A DNA stretch of 64,000 bases from Sphingobacterium sp. UBA5670 (GTDB lineage: Bacteria; Bacteroidota; Bacteroidia; Sphingobacteriales; Sphingobacteriaceae), in NCBI RefSeq assembly GCF_002420705.1, contig NZ_DIIM01000018.1, forward strand, positions 283,982 through 347,981, given 5' to 3'. Shown here piece by piece: positions 44,640-54,036 of this stretch. Each line of letters opens with the position of its first letter. Position 1 is the stretch's first letter. Below the pieces are notes generated by a model that had not been told where the DNA came from, did no database searches, and saw nothing but the letters and a program-made list of their open reading frames with translations. Made by a program: the position numbers and the translations under genes.

Positions 44640-46922
44640 ATGAGTAACACTAATCGTAAACAGGCAGCGTTAAACTACCACGCAATGGGTAGACCTGGTA
44701 AAATAGCTGTTGTTCCGACCAAACCAACAAATTCGCAAAGAGACTTATCATTAGCATATTCTCCGGGTGTAGCGGAGCCATGTTTGGCTATTGCTGAGAA
44801 CAAAGAAGATGCTTATAAATATACCGCAAAAGGAAACCTTGTTGCTGTTATCAGTAATGGTACGGCAGTGTTGGGCTTAGGTGATATCGGCGCCCAAGCT
44901 GGTAAACCAGTCATGGAAGGTAAGGGTTTATTATTCAAAATTTTTGCCGACATTGATGTATTTGACATCGAAGTGGACACCAAAAATGTCGATGAGTTTG
45001 TCAACATCGTCAAAGCATTGGAACCTACTTTTGGGGGTATCAACCTAGAAGATATCAAAGCACCGGAATGTTTTGAAATCGAACGTCGTCTAAAAGAAGA
45101 AATGAACATCCCAGTGATGCACGATGACCAGCATGGTACGGCAATCATTTCGGGTGCCGCATTGATCAATGCCTGTGAAATTATCGGAAAAGATATTTCT
45201 AAAGTGAAAATCGTCGTGAATGGCGCTGGCGCAGCTGCAATGTCATGTACGGCAATGTATATTTCAGTAGGTGCTAGCAAGGAAAATATTGTGATGCTGG
45301 ATAGCAAAGGTGTCATCCGTACTGACAGAGAAAATCTGGACAGTATGAAAGCACAATATGCAACAGATCGCGATATTCGTACCCTGGCAGATGCTGTAAA
45401 AGATTCGGATGTATTTATCGGTCTATCGGCAGCAGATGTCATGTCGGCAGAGATGTTGTTATCGATGGCTCCAAACCCGATTGTATTGGCGATGGCAAAT
45501 CCAAATCCTGAGATTGCTTATGATTTGGCGATGGCTACGCGTAACGATATTATCATGGGTACAGGCCGTTCAGATTATCCTAACCAGGTAAATAACGTAT
45601 TGGGGTTCCCCTATATCTTCCGTGGTGCTTTGGACGTACGTGCAACAGCAATTAACGAAGAAATGAAAATTGCCGCGGTACGTGCCATTGCAGATTTGGC
45701 GAAACAACCTGTTCCGGAAGAAGTAAATCAAGCCTATAACACCAGCAATTTAAAATTCTCGGAAGAATATATTATTCCAAAACCTACCGATCCGCGTTTG
45801 ATCACTGAAGTTTCTATGGCTGTTGCTAAAGCCGCTATCGCATCGGGTGTGGCACAAAGCGTGATCGAAGACTGGGATCAATACAGCGATGCCCTACGTA
45901 AACGTCTTGGTAAAGATGATGCGATTATGCGCAACTTAACCATGGCTGCTAAAAGAGATCCTAAACGTGTTGTTTTTGCCGAAGCAGACAATTACAAAAC
46001 TTTGCGTGCAGCGCAGATCGTTAAGGAAGAAGGCATTGCTATTCCAATTCTTTTAGGTCGAAAAGATAAAATCGAACGTCTAATCAAAGAGTATGCTTTT
46101 GAATTGGATGGCCTTGAAATCATCGATCCTGTTGCTGAAGTTGACAATGAAACGGAGCGTTCCAAGAAATTTATCGAGCATCTTTACATCAAAAGACAAC
46201 GTCGTGGTATATCGAAATACGATGCTCGTAAGTTGATGTACGACCGTAACTATTTTGGCGCCTCTTTAGTGGAGTTCGGCGAAGCGGATACTCTAATTTC
46301 CGGTATGACCAAAAATTATGCAAATACAATCCGTCCGGCATTGCACGTAATCGGTGCTAAACCAGGCAGCCGTGTCGCAGGGATGTATATGATGTTAACT
46401 AAAAAAGGTCCGATCTTCATGGGTGATACAACCGTAAATGAAGACCCTACAGCACAAGAATTAGCAGACATTACCTTGCTACTGGATAAAGCTGTGAGAC
46501 GTATGAACATTCAGCCACGTATTGCGTTACTATCTTACTCTAACTTTGGTTCCAGCGAAGGAAAAACACCAACCAAAGTAAGAGCTGCTGCACAGATCCT
46601 ACACGATCAGCATCCAGAAATTATAGCTGATGGTGATTTACAGGCCAACTTCGCACTCAATAGCGAAATGCTGACAGCGAATTTTCCTTTCAGCTGCCTA
46701 AATGGAAAATCAGCGAATACACTTGTATTCCCTAACTTGGAATCAGGAAATATCGCTTATAAACTATTGCAAGAAGTTGGTGAAGCGGAAGCGGTAGGTC
46801 CAATCCTTTTGGGTATGAACAAACCAATTCACGTGTTGCAATTGGATAGCTCGGTGCGCGAAATCGTCAATATGGTTACCATTGCTGTAGTAGACGTACA
46901 AGCACATCTTAAAAATTTATAG
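44640..46922 (+). CDS. maeB: NADP-dependent malic enzyme with C-terminal phosphotransacetylase-like domain
   Basis: 760 residues, the hybrid form of malic enzyme. Residues 1-430 are catalytic: LSLAYSPGVAEPCLAI, VMHDDQHGTAIISGAAL with metal ligands, VVNGAGAAAMS as the dinucleotide-binding loop, and MANPNPEI. Residues 440-760 match the phosphate acetyl/butyryltransferase fold (AKRDPKRVVFAEADNYK, DLQANFALNSEM), which in characterised MaeB proteins is regulatory and binds acetyl-CoA rather than catalysing. The enzyme decarboxylates malate to pyruvate with NADPH formation. It is followed by ruvA after 32 bp on the same strand, so the two could share a transcript. Confidence 0.95.
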   Translation: MSNTNRKQAALNYHAMGRPGKIAVVPTKPTNSQRDLSLAYSPGVAEPCLAIAENKEDAYKYTAKGNLVAVISNGTAVLGLGDIGAQAGKPVMEGKGLLFKIFADIDVFDIEVDTKNVDEFVNIVKALEPTFGGINLEDIKAPECFEIERRLKEEMNIPVMHDDQHGTAIISGAALINACEIIGKDISKVKIVVNGAGAAAMSCTAMYISVGASKENIVMLDSKGVIRTDRENLDSMKAQYATDRDIRTLADAVKDSDVFIGLSAADVMSAEMLLSMAPNPIVLAMANPNPEIAYDLAMATRNDIIMGTGRSDYPNQVNNVLGFPYIFRGALDVRATAINEEMKIAAVRAIADLAKQPVPEEVNQAYNTSNLKFSEEYIIPKPTDPRLITEVSMAVAKAAIASGVAQSVIEDWDQYSDALRKRLGKDDAIMRNLTMAAKRDPKRVVFAEADNYKTLRAAQIVKEEGIAIPILLGRKDKIERLIKEYAFELDGLEIIDPVAEVDNETERSKKFIEHLYIKRQRRGISKYDARKLMYDRNYFGASLVEFGEADTLISGMTKNYANTIRPALHVIGAKPGSRVAGMYMMLTKKGPIFMGDTTVNEDPTAQELADITLLLDKAVRRMNIQPRIALLSYSNFGSSEGKTPTKVRAAAQILHDQHPEIIADGDLQANFALNSEMLTANFPFSCLNGKSANTLVFPNLESGNIAYKLLQEVGEAEAVGPILLGMNKPIHVLQLDSSVREIVNMVTIAVVDVQAHLKNL

Positions 46923-46954
46923 AATCGCTTAAAATCTTCCTATATTCGTGTACT

Positions 46955-47536
46955 ATGTACGAATATTTCAATGGAAAATTAGCATATAAAGCCCCCACTC
47001 ATGTTGTTATCGATGTGAGTGGGATTGGCTATTATGTCCACATCTCTCTTTATACCTTTTCCCAAATCAAGGATCAGGAAAATTGTAAATTATTTATTTC
47101 ACTGCAAGTTCGGGAAGATTCACATACGCTTTATGGCTTTGCGACAGAAGGCGAGAAAAAACTATTTGAAAATCTGATCTCCGTTTCTGGCATCGGTCCA
47201 AATACAGGCCGAATGATCCTCTCGTCAAACACACCAGATGAAATCCAGTCGGCTATTGTCAACGGTCAGGTCGCCCTGATTCAAAAGATTAAAGGAATTG
47301 GTCCTAAAACAGCACAGCGACTTATATTGGAGCTTCAGGATAAATTGAAAAAGCAGGGCTTCGAAGCTTTGGCAACACCGATTCAATCTCAATCCGTACC
47401 GGACGAAGCCTTGTCAGCACTGGTGATGCTTGGATTCAACAAAGCCGCAGCAGAGAAAGTATTAAACGCCATTCTAAAGACCGAAACCAATCTTTCCGTC
47501 GAAGACATGATCAAACTGGCGCTGAAACGACTTTAA
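46955..47536 (+). CDS. ruvA: Holliday junction branch migration complex subunit RuvA
   Basis: 193 residues, the usual length. Domain I is an OB fold (MYEYFNGKLAYKAPTHVVID, YYVHISLYTFSQI, LYGFATEGEKKLFENLI). Domain II has two helix-hairpin-helix motifs, SVSGIGPNTGRMIL near residue 73 and KIKGIGPKTAQRLILEL near residue 107. Domain III (DEALSALVMLGFNKAAAEKVL) contacts RuvB. RuvA tetramers bind Holliday junctions and load the RuvB motor. No ruvB or ruvC is beside it. A UUCG-loop hairpin lies about 80 bp downstream. Confidence 0.97.
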   Translation: MYEYFNGKLAYKAPTHVVIDVSGIGYYVHISLYTFSQIKDQENCKLFISLQVREDSHTLYGFATEGEKKLFENLISVSGIGPNTGRMILSSNTPDEIQSAIVNGQVALIQKIKGIGPKTAQRLILELQDKLKKQGFEALATPIQSQSVPDEALSALVMLGFNKAAAEKVLNAILKTETNLSVEDMIKLALKRL

Positions 47537-47618
47537 TGCATACACATTTGCTGAACTCATCCGATATCAATCATTAGATAACGGATACGTACTGCTAATG
47601 CTGTTGCGAAAAAGATAT

Positions 47619-47640
47619 AAAGGAACCTTCGGGTTCCTTT
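47619..47640 (+). terminator. Intrinsic terminator with a UUCG tetraloop downstream of ruvA
   Basis: A perfect 9-bp stem, AAAGGAACC (47619-47627) and GGTTCCTTT (47632-47640), closed by TTCG. The T-run is short (three T in the stem end, then GTC), but the stem is very stable. Confidence 0.75.
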
Positions 47641-48378
47641 GTCATTTCCCGAACCTCAGTTTTGCAATAAGTCGAAGACTAAAAAGGAAGCATCACAACA
47701 GCGATTTATTCTTTACAAAGGCATAGCCCTTTCTTCTTTTCGCTTTGGTTTTTAGGTACAGCAAACGGAGATCAAATAGGGACCAAATTCGGCCTTTTGA
47801 CAGTGCTTGTTCAGTGATCGTTCAGTGCTTGTTCAGTAATCAGTCAGTGTGGGCTGAATAAACATTGACTGATTACTGTCTCAAAACTGATTAAAAATTG
47901 TGATTAGTCCGAACTTGGTATTAGGATGTTCCAGTTTTAACACCTACCTTATGTAAACTACAGCCTAATTAACCAATTGTAGTCATCTTTATAAATGGCG
48001 TTTATGAGACTTTTTCCGGAAAAAGCAGATTCCGCTGTGTTTGTATTGGCGACAATAGGAAATAATGTACGCTCTCTCCTTGCGTTAAAAAACAGGCGTC
48101 CATTCCTGAACAACTGTTCAGTAGAACACAGATAGAAACATTTAAGAAGCACATTTTTTTACATGAATTTAGATCCCATCCGCCGAAATAAAATGATCCA
48201 TTTAACCACTTAAACAAACGATTGATCTAGCACAAACAGGCTGTTATCCTAGCTGCTTCTAAGTACCCAGAGACACGGTTAACAGTGTTTTCATACCCTA
48301 TTTGTTACATTTTCTCTTTGCTAAAACGTATTTATTCACCTATTTTTAGAGCTTCTTATTTCAGTTATAATCTCACGC
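47641..48378. other. Long intergenic region with a repeat cluster, no gene recognised
   Basis: About 740 bp between the ruvA terminator and the GH20 gene. It has no convincing coding sequence; the short open frames present (for example 48004-48135 plus, and 47958-48217 minus) have no recognisable motif. The striking content is the repeat and palindrome cluster at 47801-47878. The GH20 promoter must lie in the last 100 bp or so. Confidence 0.6.
47801..47878. repeat. Direct repeats of a GTTCAGT-containing unit joined to a 13-bp palindrome
   Basis: CAGTGCTTGTTCAGT occurs twice with a 22-bp period, at 47801-47815 and 47823-47837. The last copy runs into CAGTAATCAGTCA (47834-47846), which is perfectly inverted as TGACTGATTACTG (47866-47878) with a 19-bp loop. 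GTTCAGT or close variants appear repeatedly in this stretch. No T-run follows, so it does not look like an ordinary terminator. Function unknown. Confidence 0.8.
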
Positions 48379-50235
48379 ATGAAGAAACTATTTTCACTTG
48401 CGCTGGCTCTAAGTTTAGGAGCAGCAGTATTTGCGCAAGAAAAGAAAGATGCTATCTTGAACATTGTGCCATTACCGCAACAGGTTCAAATTAAAAATGG
48501 CACATTCAAAATCAACACAAACACCAAAATCGCCTTTGATAGCGAAGAAGACAAAAAAGTTGCCACTTTATTTCAGGACTTCCTGAAAAGCAACTATAAC
48601 CTCAACTTATCCTTAGTGAAGTCAGCGAGCAGCAATTGTATCTATTTCTCCTCCAAAAATGCTAAATCTACTCATGCTGAAGCGTATGAGCTTAACATCG
48701 GTTCAGACCGCGCGACTATTAGCGGAAAAGCTGCCGGTCTATTTTATGGCATGCAATCCTTGATCCAATTGCTTCCTGTAGATAAAAAAGCCAGTATTGA
48801 AATTCAACAGGCTTCAATTCAGGATGAGCCTCGTTTTGCCTACCGTGGATTGCATCTCGATGTTGGCCGTCACTTCTTTCCGGTAGAATTTGTTAAAAAA
48901 TACATTGATATTCTGGCATCTTACAAATTGAATACGTTCCATTGGCATTTGACAGACGATCAAGGTTGGCGTATAGAGATCAAATCTCATCCAAAGTTGA
49001 CGCAAATTGGTGGTTACCGCAAGCAAACGCTCCTAGGTAATTACAAGACAGATGGCGATTATGACAACACACCGTACGGTGGTTTCTATACCCAGGATCA
49101 GATCAAAGAGGTCGTTGCCTACGCAAAATCCAAATATGTAACGGTTATCCCCGAAATTGAGATGCCAGGACATGCATTAGCAGCACTATCTGCTTATCCA
49201 GAATTAGGCTGCGGTGATAAACCGGGACCATACACTGCTGCCCAAACATGGGGTGTGTTTGACGATGTTTTCTGTGCAGGAAAAGAAGAAACATTTAAGT
49301 TGCTGGAAGATGTAATTGACGAAGTCATTCCCCTATTCCCTAGCGAATATATACACATCGGTGGTGATGAGTGTCCAAAAACAAAATGGAAAACATGTCC
49401 ATTTTGTCAAAAAAGAATCAAAGATAACAACCTCAAAGATGAACATGAGTTACAGAGCTATTTTATCCAACGTATGGAAAAATACATCAATAGCAAAGGT
49501 AAACGTATCATCGGATGGGATGAGATCTTAGAGGGCGGTTTAGCGCCTAATGCGACTGTCATGAGCTGGAGAGGTGACCAAGGTGCAATTGATGCAGCCA
49601 ATCAAGGTCACGATGTGATCATTACGGCAAACAGTTATGGTCTATACTTCGATCACAAACAGGGTCCTGATCAAAACAGAGAGCCTTTAAGTATCGGCGG
49701 ACTTTCTACATTGAGCAAGGTATATGCGTCAGACCCAATGCCTAGCAAAATTGCTGAAAACAACAAGAAACACGTGTTAGGTGTACAAGCAAATATTTGG
49801 ACAGAGTATATTGGATCATCCAATAAAGTCGAATTTACAGTGTTACCGCGTGTATTGGCACTTTCTGAAATCGCTTGGACACAACCGGAGAAAAAGAACT
49901 GGAAAAATTTCTCAGAACAACGTGCAGCAAATCAGCTCGCTAAACTTGACCAAACCAATACATTCTATCGTGTCCCAGAAGTATATGGCATAACAGACAG
50001 CACCGTATATGCTTCGGAATATACGATCAGAGGCTTGAAACCATCTGTTGAAGGGGCCAAAATTTATTACACATTGGACAACTACGATCCTTCAGAATTG
50101 GATTTAGAATATACAGGTCCAGTGAAAATTACGGTTCCTAATAGTAAGGAACGTGTTTTCAAAGCTGTTGTTGTAACGCCTTCCGGCAAAAGAAGCAACT
50201 ACATTCGGGTGAATATTATCAACACAAAGAAATAA
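48379..50235 (+). CDS. GH20 beta-N-acetylhexosaminidase, secreted
   Basis: 618 residues with a signal peptide (LFSLALALSLGAAVFAQE). Residues about 30-150 are the GH20b domain (ILNIVPLPQQVQIKNGTF). The catalytic barrel begins FAYRGLHLDVGRHFF and contains FHWHLTDDQGWRIEIKSHP, the catalytic pair Asp330-Glu331 in HIGGDECPKTKW, and MSWRGDQGAI. The C-terminal 90 residues resemble the chitobiase C-terminal domain (YYTLDNYDPSELDLEYTGP). GH20 enzymes release terminal GlcNAc or GalNAc by substrate-assisted catalysis. It stands alone with its own terminator and could act on host-type glycans, chitin or peptidoglycan fragments; no SusCD is adjacent. Confidence 0.95.
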   Translation: MKKLFSLALALSLGAAVFAQEKKDAILNIVPLPQQVQIKNGTFKINTNTKIAFDSEEDKKVATLFQDFLKSNYNLNLSLVKSASSNCIYFSSKNAKSTHAEAYELNIGSDRATISGKAAGLFYGMQSLIQLLPVDKKASIEIQQASIQDEPRFAYRGLHLDVGRHFFPVEFVKKYIDILASYKLNTFHWHLTDDQGWRIEIKSHPKLTQIGGYRKQTLLGNYKTDGDYDNTPYGGFYTQDQIKEVVAYAKSKYVTVIPEIEMPGHALAALSAYPELGCGDKPGPYTAAQTWGVFDDVFCAGKEETFKLLEDVIDEVIPLFPSEYIHIGGDECPKTKWKTCPFCQKRIKDNNLKDEHELQSYFIQRMEKYINSKGKRIIGWDEILEGGLAPNATVMSWRGDQGAIDAANQGHDVIITANSYGLYFDHKQGPDQNREPLSIGGLSTLSKVYASDPMPSKIAENNKKHVLGVQANIWTEYIGSSNKVEFTVLPRVLALSEIAWTQPEKKNWKNFSEQRAANQLAKLDQTNTFYRVPEVYGITDSTVYASEYTIRGLKPSVEGAKIYYTLDNYDPSELDLEYTGPVKITVPNSKERVFKAVVVTPSGKRSNYIRVNIINTKK

Positions 50236-50253
50236 TAACATTTGCCTGATAAG

Positions 50254-50300
50254 AAAGCGCTAATATTCTGTTAACTTTGAACAGCGTATTAGCGCTTTTT
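50254..50300 (+). terminator. Intrinsic terminator after GH20
   Basis: Perfect 12-bp arms AAAGCGCTAATA (50254-50265) and TATTAGCGCTTT (50287-50298), with an inner CTGTT/AACAG stem (50268-50272, 50280-50284) and a trailing T-run. Confidence 0.88.
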
Positions 50301-50415
50301 CATTTCATGCAGGTTGGAACTCAATATGCCGTGAAGCTTTCCGGACAGGCAAAACATGCTTGGCAATTGTAATCCGGATAGCAAATGCATGATTATTTTT
50401 TTTACATAGATTTTT

Positions 50416-50892
50416 ATGGCAGAGGATTTACAAATAGCTAAAGGTAGCAAAGAAGAACAATATCAAAATTTACTTCCTCAGATTGGGGGACTATTGCAAG
50501 GCGAGCCTAATCAAATTGCCAATCTGGCTAACATCGCCGCTGCATTGAAAGAACAATTCAATTTTTTCTGGGTTGGATTCTATCTTGTTGATGGCGAAGA
50601 GCTCGTATTAGGCCCCTTTCAGGGGCCCGTTGCATGCACACGTATCAAAAAAGGCCGTGGTGTATGTGGCGGTGCCTGGGCACAGGAAAAAACATTGATT
50701 GTTCCTGATGTGGAACAATTTCCAGGGCATATTGCCTGCAGTTCGCTCTCGCAATCCGAAATTGTTCTACCGGTTTTTAAACAGGGAGAAATTATTGCTG
50801 TGCTGGACGTTGACAGCAGTGAATTAAATAGTTTTGATGAAGTCGATGAGAAATACCTTACGCAGATATTACAGCTTTTAGACAGCGAATAA
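50416..50892 (+). CDS. msrC: Free methionine-(R)-sulfoxide reductase (GAF-domain fRMsr)
   Basis: 158 residues forming one GAF domain, the usual size. FFWVGFYLVDGEELVLGPFQG is followed by the three catalytic cysteines Cys74 (VACTRI), Cys84 (GRGVCGGA) and Cys108 (GHIACSS). Their spacing of 10 and 24 residues equals that of the characterised yeast enzyme. VPDVEQFPGHI and IAVLDVDSSELNSFDEVD are also typical. It reduces free L-methionine-(R)-sulfoxide in the cytoplasm. It is a single gene between two terminators. Confidence 0.93.
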   Translation: MAEDLQIAKGSKEEQYQNLLPQIGGLLQGEPNQIANLANIAAALKEQFNFFWVGFYLVDGEELVLGPFQGPVACTRIKKGRGVCGGAWAQEKTLIVPDVEQFPGHIACSSLSQSEIVLPVFKQGEIIAVLDVDSSELNSFDEVDEKYLTQILQLLDSE

Positions 50893-50915
50893 GTAAGCTC
50901 CACAACTGAAGAGTG

Positions 50916-50976
50916 AAATAGCGTAAATATCGGCCTAGATTTGAAAAACGGACCGTATACTTACGCTATTTTTTTA
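50916..50976 (+). terminator. Terminator between fRMsr and the convergent beta-barrel gene
   Basis: Arms AAATAGCGTAA (50916-50926) and TTACGCTATTT (50961-50971) are perfect over 11 bp, with further partial pairing in a 34-nt loop region and a T-run to 50975. Confidence 0.75.
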
Positions 50977-51026
50977 TAATTCAAGCTATCGACACCTGTT
51001 AATCCAAAAAAACATCCGATCGATAC

Positions 51027-51629
51027 CTAAAAACCAAATCCTACCTGTAAAGTAAAACGGTGCAGATCATATTTTTTATCCATTTGTGTTGTTCCGTACC
51101 CTATGCTAGTGTCTGGTAAGTTTGCTGAGGGACGCGTATAAGTATCCTTTCGGCTATAGTGCTGATACCGGTATCCCGTTGCCAAAGACCAATATTTCGC
51201 TGAGTTCTTAAATTTAAAGCGCCAACCCAGCTGTGGATTTACCAACAAGCCGCCCTGATATTCATATTTCAAATTCTTCTCGGATAGATTTTTATTCAGA
51301 AAAGCAAAACCATAACCTAGATCCAATCCCGCGAAAAAACTACGTTTTCTGTCCGGGAATTCCACATAATTAACTTTTGCTGAAAGTGGCAAAAACCATT
51401 TTGATCCTTCACCATTTACAGGATATCGATCCAGCCCAGTGTTGAGGCCCAGAGCGATATTTTCATGAATCTGCAGCCCATGGAATGTATGCAGCCCAAA
51501 TCCAGACTCTAAAAATGCTGGACCGTAAGTAATGACCGAAATTTCATTGTGATTTGTATACCTTTTTGTTTGGGCACTGGCATAGAAAGCAGTCGAAAGA
51601 GCCAACAAGGCAATAAATAATCTCTTCAT
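51027..51629 (-). CDS. Outer-membrane beta-barrel protein, function unknown
   Basis: About 200 residues from the ATG at 51629 (MKRLFIALLALSTAFYASAQ), a clear signal peptide; the longer frame from 51683 adds residues overlapping the LVIVD gene. The mature part alternates polar and aromatic residues in strands (YTNHNEISVITYGPAFLESG, LDLGYGFAFLNKNLSEK, WSLATGYRYQHYSRKDTY) and ends in a Phe (LQVGFGF), as outer-membrane barrels do. No family is named with confidence. It follows the LVIVD lipoprotein gene by 25 bp, so the two probably work together at the outer membrane. Confidence 0.78.
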   Translation of the reverse strand: MKRLFIALLALSTAFYASAQTKRYTNHNEISVITYGPAFLESGFGLHTFHGLQIHENIALGLNTGLDRYPVNGEGSKWFLPLSAKVNYVEFPDRKRSFFAGLDLGYGFAFLNKNLSEKNLKYEYQGGLLVNPQLGWRFKFKNSAKYWSLATGYRYQHYSRKDTYTRPSANLPDTSIGYGTTQMDKKYDLHRFTLQVGFGF

Positions 51630-51654
51630 ATAAGGAAATAATGAGCAGTTGATT

Positions 51655-52875
51655 TTAGTTGGATTTAGTAACAGAAATGACACTTAAAGCTTTCAATTTA
51701 GCCTTATTGCTATAATCATATTGATGGACCCCATCCTGTCCCACGACAATGAGCGATTTTGGTCCAGCGATAACATCCAGGCTCATCAGATCTTTGTGAG
51801 TTTCTAAAAGCTTATTACCTATTTGGCTGACATCACTGGCATCGAATGATTTCAATCCAGATTTTCCATCACAGACATATAAGGTTTGGTCTGCTAGCGC
51901 CAGGCCGTAGGGGTTCTCCAAAGTGAAGCTATTTTTCAGCATAGGTTTCGTCAGGTCCCGAATATCGATCACTTCCAATAAATTCTGCTGCCCACCACAT
52001 ACCACGCCTGCGCGTAAAGTTACAAAGGCATATTTCTCATTGACAACGACGGGATCACAAGCACGTATATGGGCATACCTTGACAGCTCCACCGGAGCAG
52101 AAGCCGTCGTAATATCATAAATCACCATCCCTGTATTGGAACCGATAAACAGACTATTTTTGAACGGAAAAATTGTTTCAATACCGGGGCCTATTTTGAT
52201 GTCCTTTACATAAGCCGGTTTACTTGCATTCTGCACATTAAAAAGGTGTAAAGTCGTTTGGTCGACGGCGTATAGATGTTTATTTGCAATGGTAAATCGC
52301 GCCATGGATGCCCCCTGTCCAGATCCCGCATTGACTTCATTATAGATAAGGTCTTTTCGGTCATAAGGTGAATATTTATCTTTTTGGCTATAACTTACCA
52401 GACTATCTCGGTATCCCGTAATGATGCGATCTGGTCTGTTATTGAAGTTATCCATTTGAAGCAACATCTTAAATACATCCTTATTTCGTGTCAGCAGTTG
52501 GGGCGATGCAGGATTTTGAAGGTCGAATGTCAACAAATCGGTATAACTATCGGCATATAGCTTTCCGTCTAGAACAGCAAGATCCACATTGCCAGGAATA
52601 CTCAAAAAGGCAATTGCCAGAGGTTTTGAAGGATCGACGTTATTAAAGATATGAATACCTTTCCCAGGCTCGTTGATAAACAAGTAATCTTGATAAATAT
52701 AGATCTTTCCTGTTTGTACAATTGGGGTAGGACTACTTACAGGATTAGCTTTAGCCCGGATACTTTCCATGGTTTCAGATATGGGAATGCTAGCTAGATA
52801 CATTCCTTTACTTTCGATTTTATCACAGCCCGAAAGCGCAATACAACCCAACAAAATGAGCCAAATTCTTTTCAT
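51655..52875 (-). CDS. LVIVD-repeat lipoprotein
   Basis: 406 residues with a lipoprotein signal (IWLILLGCIALSGCDK) and lipobox LSGC. The body is made of LVIVD-type beta repeats of about 40 residues: GIHIFNNVDPSKPLAIAFLS, LLTFDLQNPASPQLL, LHLFNVQNASKPAYVKDI, MVIYDITTASAPVELSRY, LEVIDIRDLTKPMLKNSF and LKSFDASDVSQIGNKLL. This gives a beta-propeller-like protein tethered to the envelope. LVIVD proteins are common in Bacteroidota and have no established reaction; binding or scaffolding is likely. It is co-directional with the downstream barrel gene. Confidence 0.88.
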   Translation of the reverse strand: MKRIWLILLGCIALSGCDKIESKGMYLASIPISETMESIRAKANPVSSPTPIVQTGKIYIYQDYLFINEPGKGIHIFNNVDPSKPLAIAFLSIPGNVDLAVLDGKLYADSYTDLLTFDLQNPASPQLLTRNKDVFKMLLQMDNFNNRPDRIITGYRDSLVSYSQKDKYSPYDRKDLIYNEVNAGSGQGASMARFTIANKHLYAVDQTTLHLFNVQNASKPAYVKDIKIGPGIETIFPFKNSLFIGSNTGMVIYDITTASAPVELSRYAHIRACDPVVVNEKYAFVTLRAGVVCGGQQNLLEVIDIRDLTKPMLKNSFTLENPYGLALADQTLYVCDGKSGLKSFDASDVSQIGNKLLETHKDLMSLDVIAGPKSLIVVGQDGVHQYDYSNKAKLKALSVISVTKSN

Positions 52876-52948
52876 AAAATATAACTATATGGTCAATTAA
52901 ATTTATAATTACTATAGTTAACGGAATACTTATGAATTCGCTACAAGC

Positions 52949-53857
52949 TTATTTATTTTTTTTAATTTCCCATATTTTCACTAATTTATCATCACTTACG
53001 CTGAAGAAATACTGTCCATTTTGCGACCATGCTCCAGCATTAACAGATAAATGATGGCCATCCTGCATTTTCTCACGGCTCATATTTTTCAATAAGGCGA
53101 AGTCATCTGTAGACCAGAATTTCAAAGATTTATCGCGGCTTACCGTAGCAAAAATCGGAGCTTCTGGATGCGGATATATCCCATATACGGTAAAAAGATG
53201 GGGTACAAAAGAGAAATTATCATGCAATTGGTTTGGATTCGAAATCACTAATTGCGCATCCCGTCCACCACTTAACAACTTATTATGGATAAACGCCAGA
53301 GAAGTTGCGGGCATACTATGCAATTTTAAATCAGTGATCATATGAAAGTCAGTACTATCCAATAGATATACTTTCCCATCTTTATCGCCCAAGGCTATTC
53401 GTCCAAGTCCTTCATCAATTGCAATTGCGCGAATTGTTGTTGGGGATATACGCTTCTCGTAAATACTTTTATAAGTTGCCAAATCAATGACATACAATGT
53501 CCCCTCTTCACCTACTGCCAAAAGCTCATTTTTCCAGGACATATAAGCCAATGCAAAAATAGCTTTGGTGCTTAGTTGTATGCTTGCTACAAGCTTTTGC
53601 TCTTCCACATCGACAAAAAGCAGTTTTCCTTCGCGCAATGCGATGGCAAGAATCGGTGTACCGGTTATCAAACGTAAGGCATAGACGGATGAACTGACCG
53701 CACAGAGAATACGTTTGAATGCATTATGCTCAATATCCCATTCCACAACACCTTTATCATTACCAGCCGTAAAAAATGTATCCGCATAATAACCCTTTTC
53801 TACGCAGAAAATAGGGTTCTGATGTCCTGGCAAAGTCGATTTTAATGTAATATCCAT
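52949..53857 (-). CDS. WD40-repeat beta-propeller protein
   Basis: About 302 residues from the ATG at 53857; an ATG at 53863 is two codons longer. There is no signal peptide, so it is cytoplasmic. WD40-like blades are visible: GHQNPIFCVEKGYYADTFFTAGNDKGVVEWD (in parts FTAGNDKGVVEWDI), LLSGGRDAQLVISNP, YPHPEAPIFATVSRDKSLKFWS and GQYFFSVSDDKLVKIWEI. Seven blades fit the length. WD40 propellers are protein-binding platforms. It lies between the LVIVD gene and the histidine operon and is separated from the latter by a terminator. No partner is apparent. Confidence 0.88.
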   Translation of the reverse strand: MDITLKSTLPGHQNPIFCVEKGYYADTFFTAGNDKGVVEWDIEHNAFKRILCAVSSSVYALRLITGTPILAIALREGKLLFVDVEEQKLVASIQLSTKAIFALAYMSWKNELLAVGEEGTLYVIDLATYKSIYEKRISPTTIRAIAIDEGLGRIALGDKDGKVYLLDSTDFHMITDLKLHSMPATSLAFIHNKLLSGGRDAQLVISNPNQLHDNFSFVPHLFTVYGIYPHPEAPIFATVSRDKSLKFWSTDDFALLKNMSREKMQDGHHLSVNAGAWSQNGQYFFSVSDDKLVKIWEIKKNK

Positions 53858-53934
53858 AGTCATTTCGCTAATACTTCCCGCTTTATACAGATTGGGTACG
53901 TTACGTTCGTTTTTTATTTTATACAGGTAAATTA

Positions 53935-53997
53935 TTTACCGACCGACCACTGCTCCTATATCCATCGATATCGTCATTTGCCTTACTAGTCGGTAAA
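53935..53997. repeat. 9-bp inverted pair upstream of the WD40 gene
   Basis: TTTACCGAC (53935-53943) and GTCGGTAAA (53989-53997) are exact inverted repeats 45 bp apart, just upstream of the WD40 gene. They could be a looping operator or chance. Evidence is limited to the match. Confidence 0.3.
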
Positions 53998-54002
53998 AAC
54001 AA

Positions 54003-54036
54003 GAAGTGCAGTATATTTACAAATATACTGCACTTC
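54003..54036 (-). terminator. Strong hairpin, probable terminator of the histidine operon
   Basis: A 34-bp near-continuous palindrome with 16-bp perfect arms, GAAGTGCAGTATATTT (54003-54018) and AAATATACTGCACTTC (54021-54036). Read on the minus strand it is followed by TTGTTTTTACC. It lies about 120 bp after the hisIE stop and about 145 bp before the WD40 gene. Confidence 0.75.

Noticed and set aside
44813..45442. A 209-codon minus-strand frame inside the malic enzyme gene
   Set aside because: It is antisense to a well-conserved catalytic domain and shows only low-complexity Ser/Thr/Ile composition.
48004..48135. A 43-codon plus-strand frame in the ruvA-GH20 gap
   Set aside because: It is short, with no motif, no ribosome-binding or promoter signal, and no neighbour relation. 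Left as non-coding.
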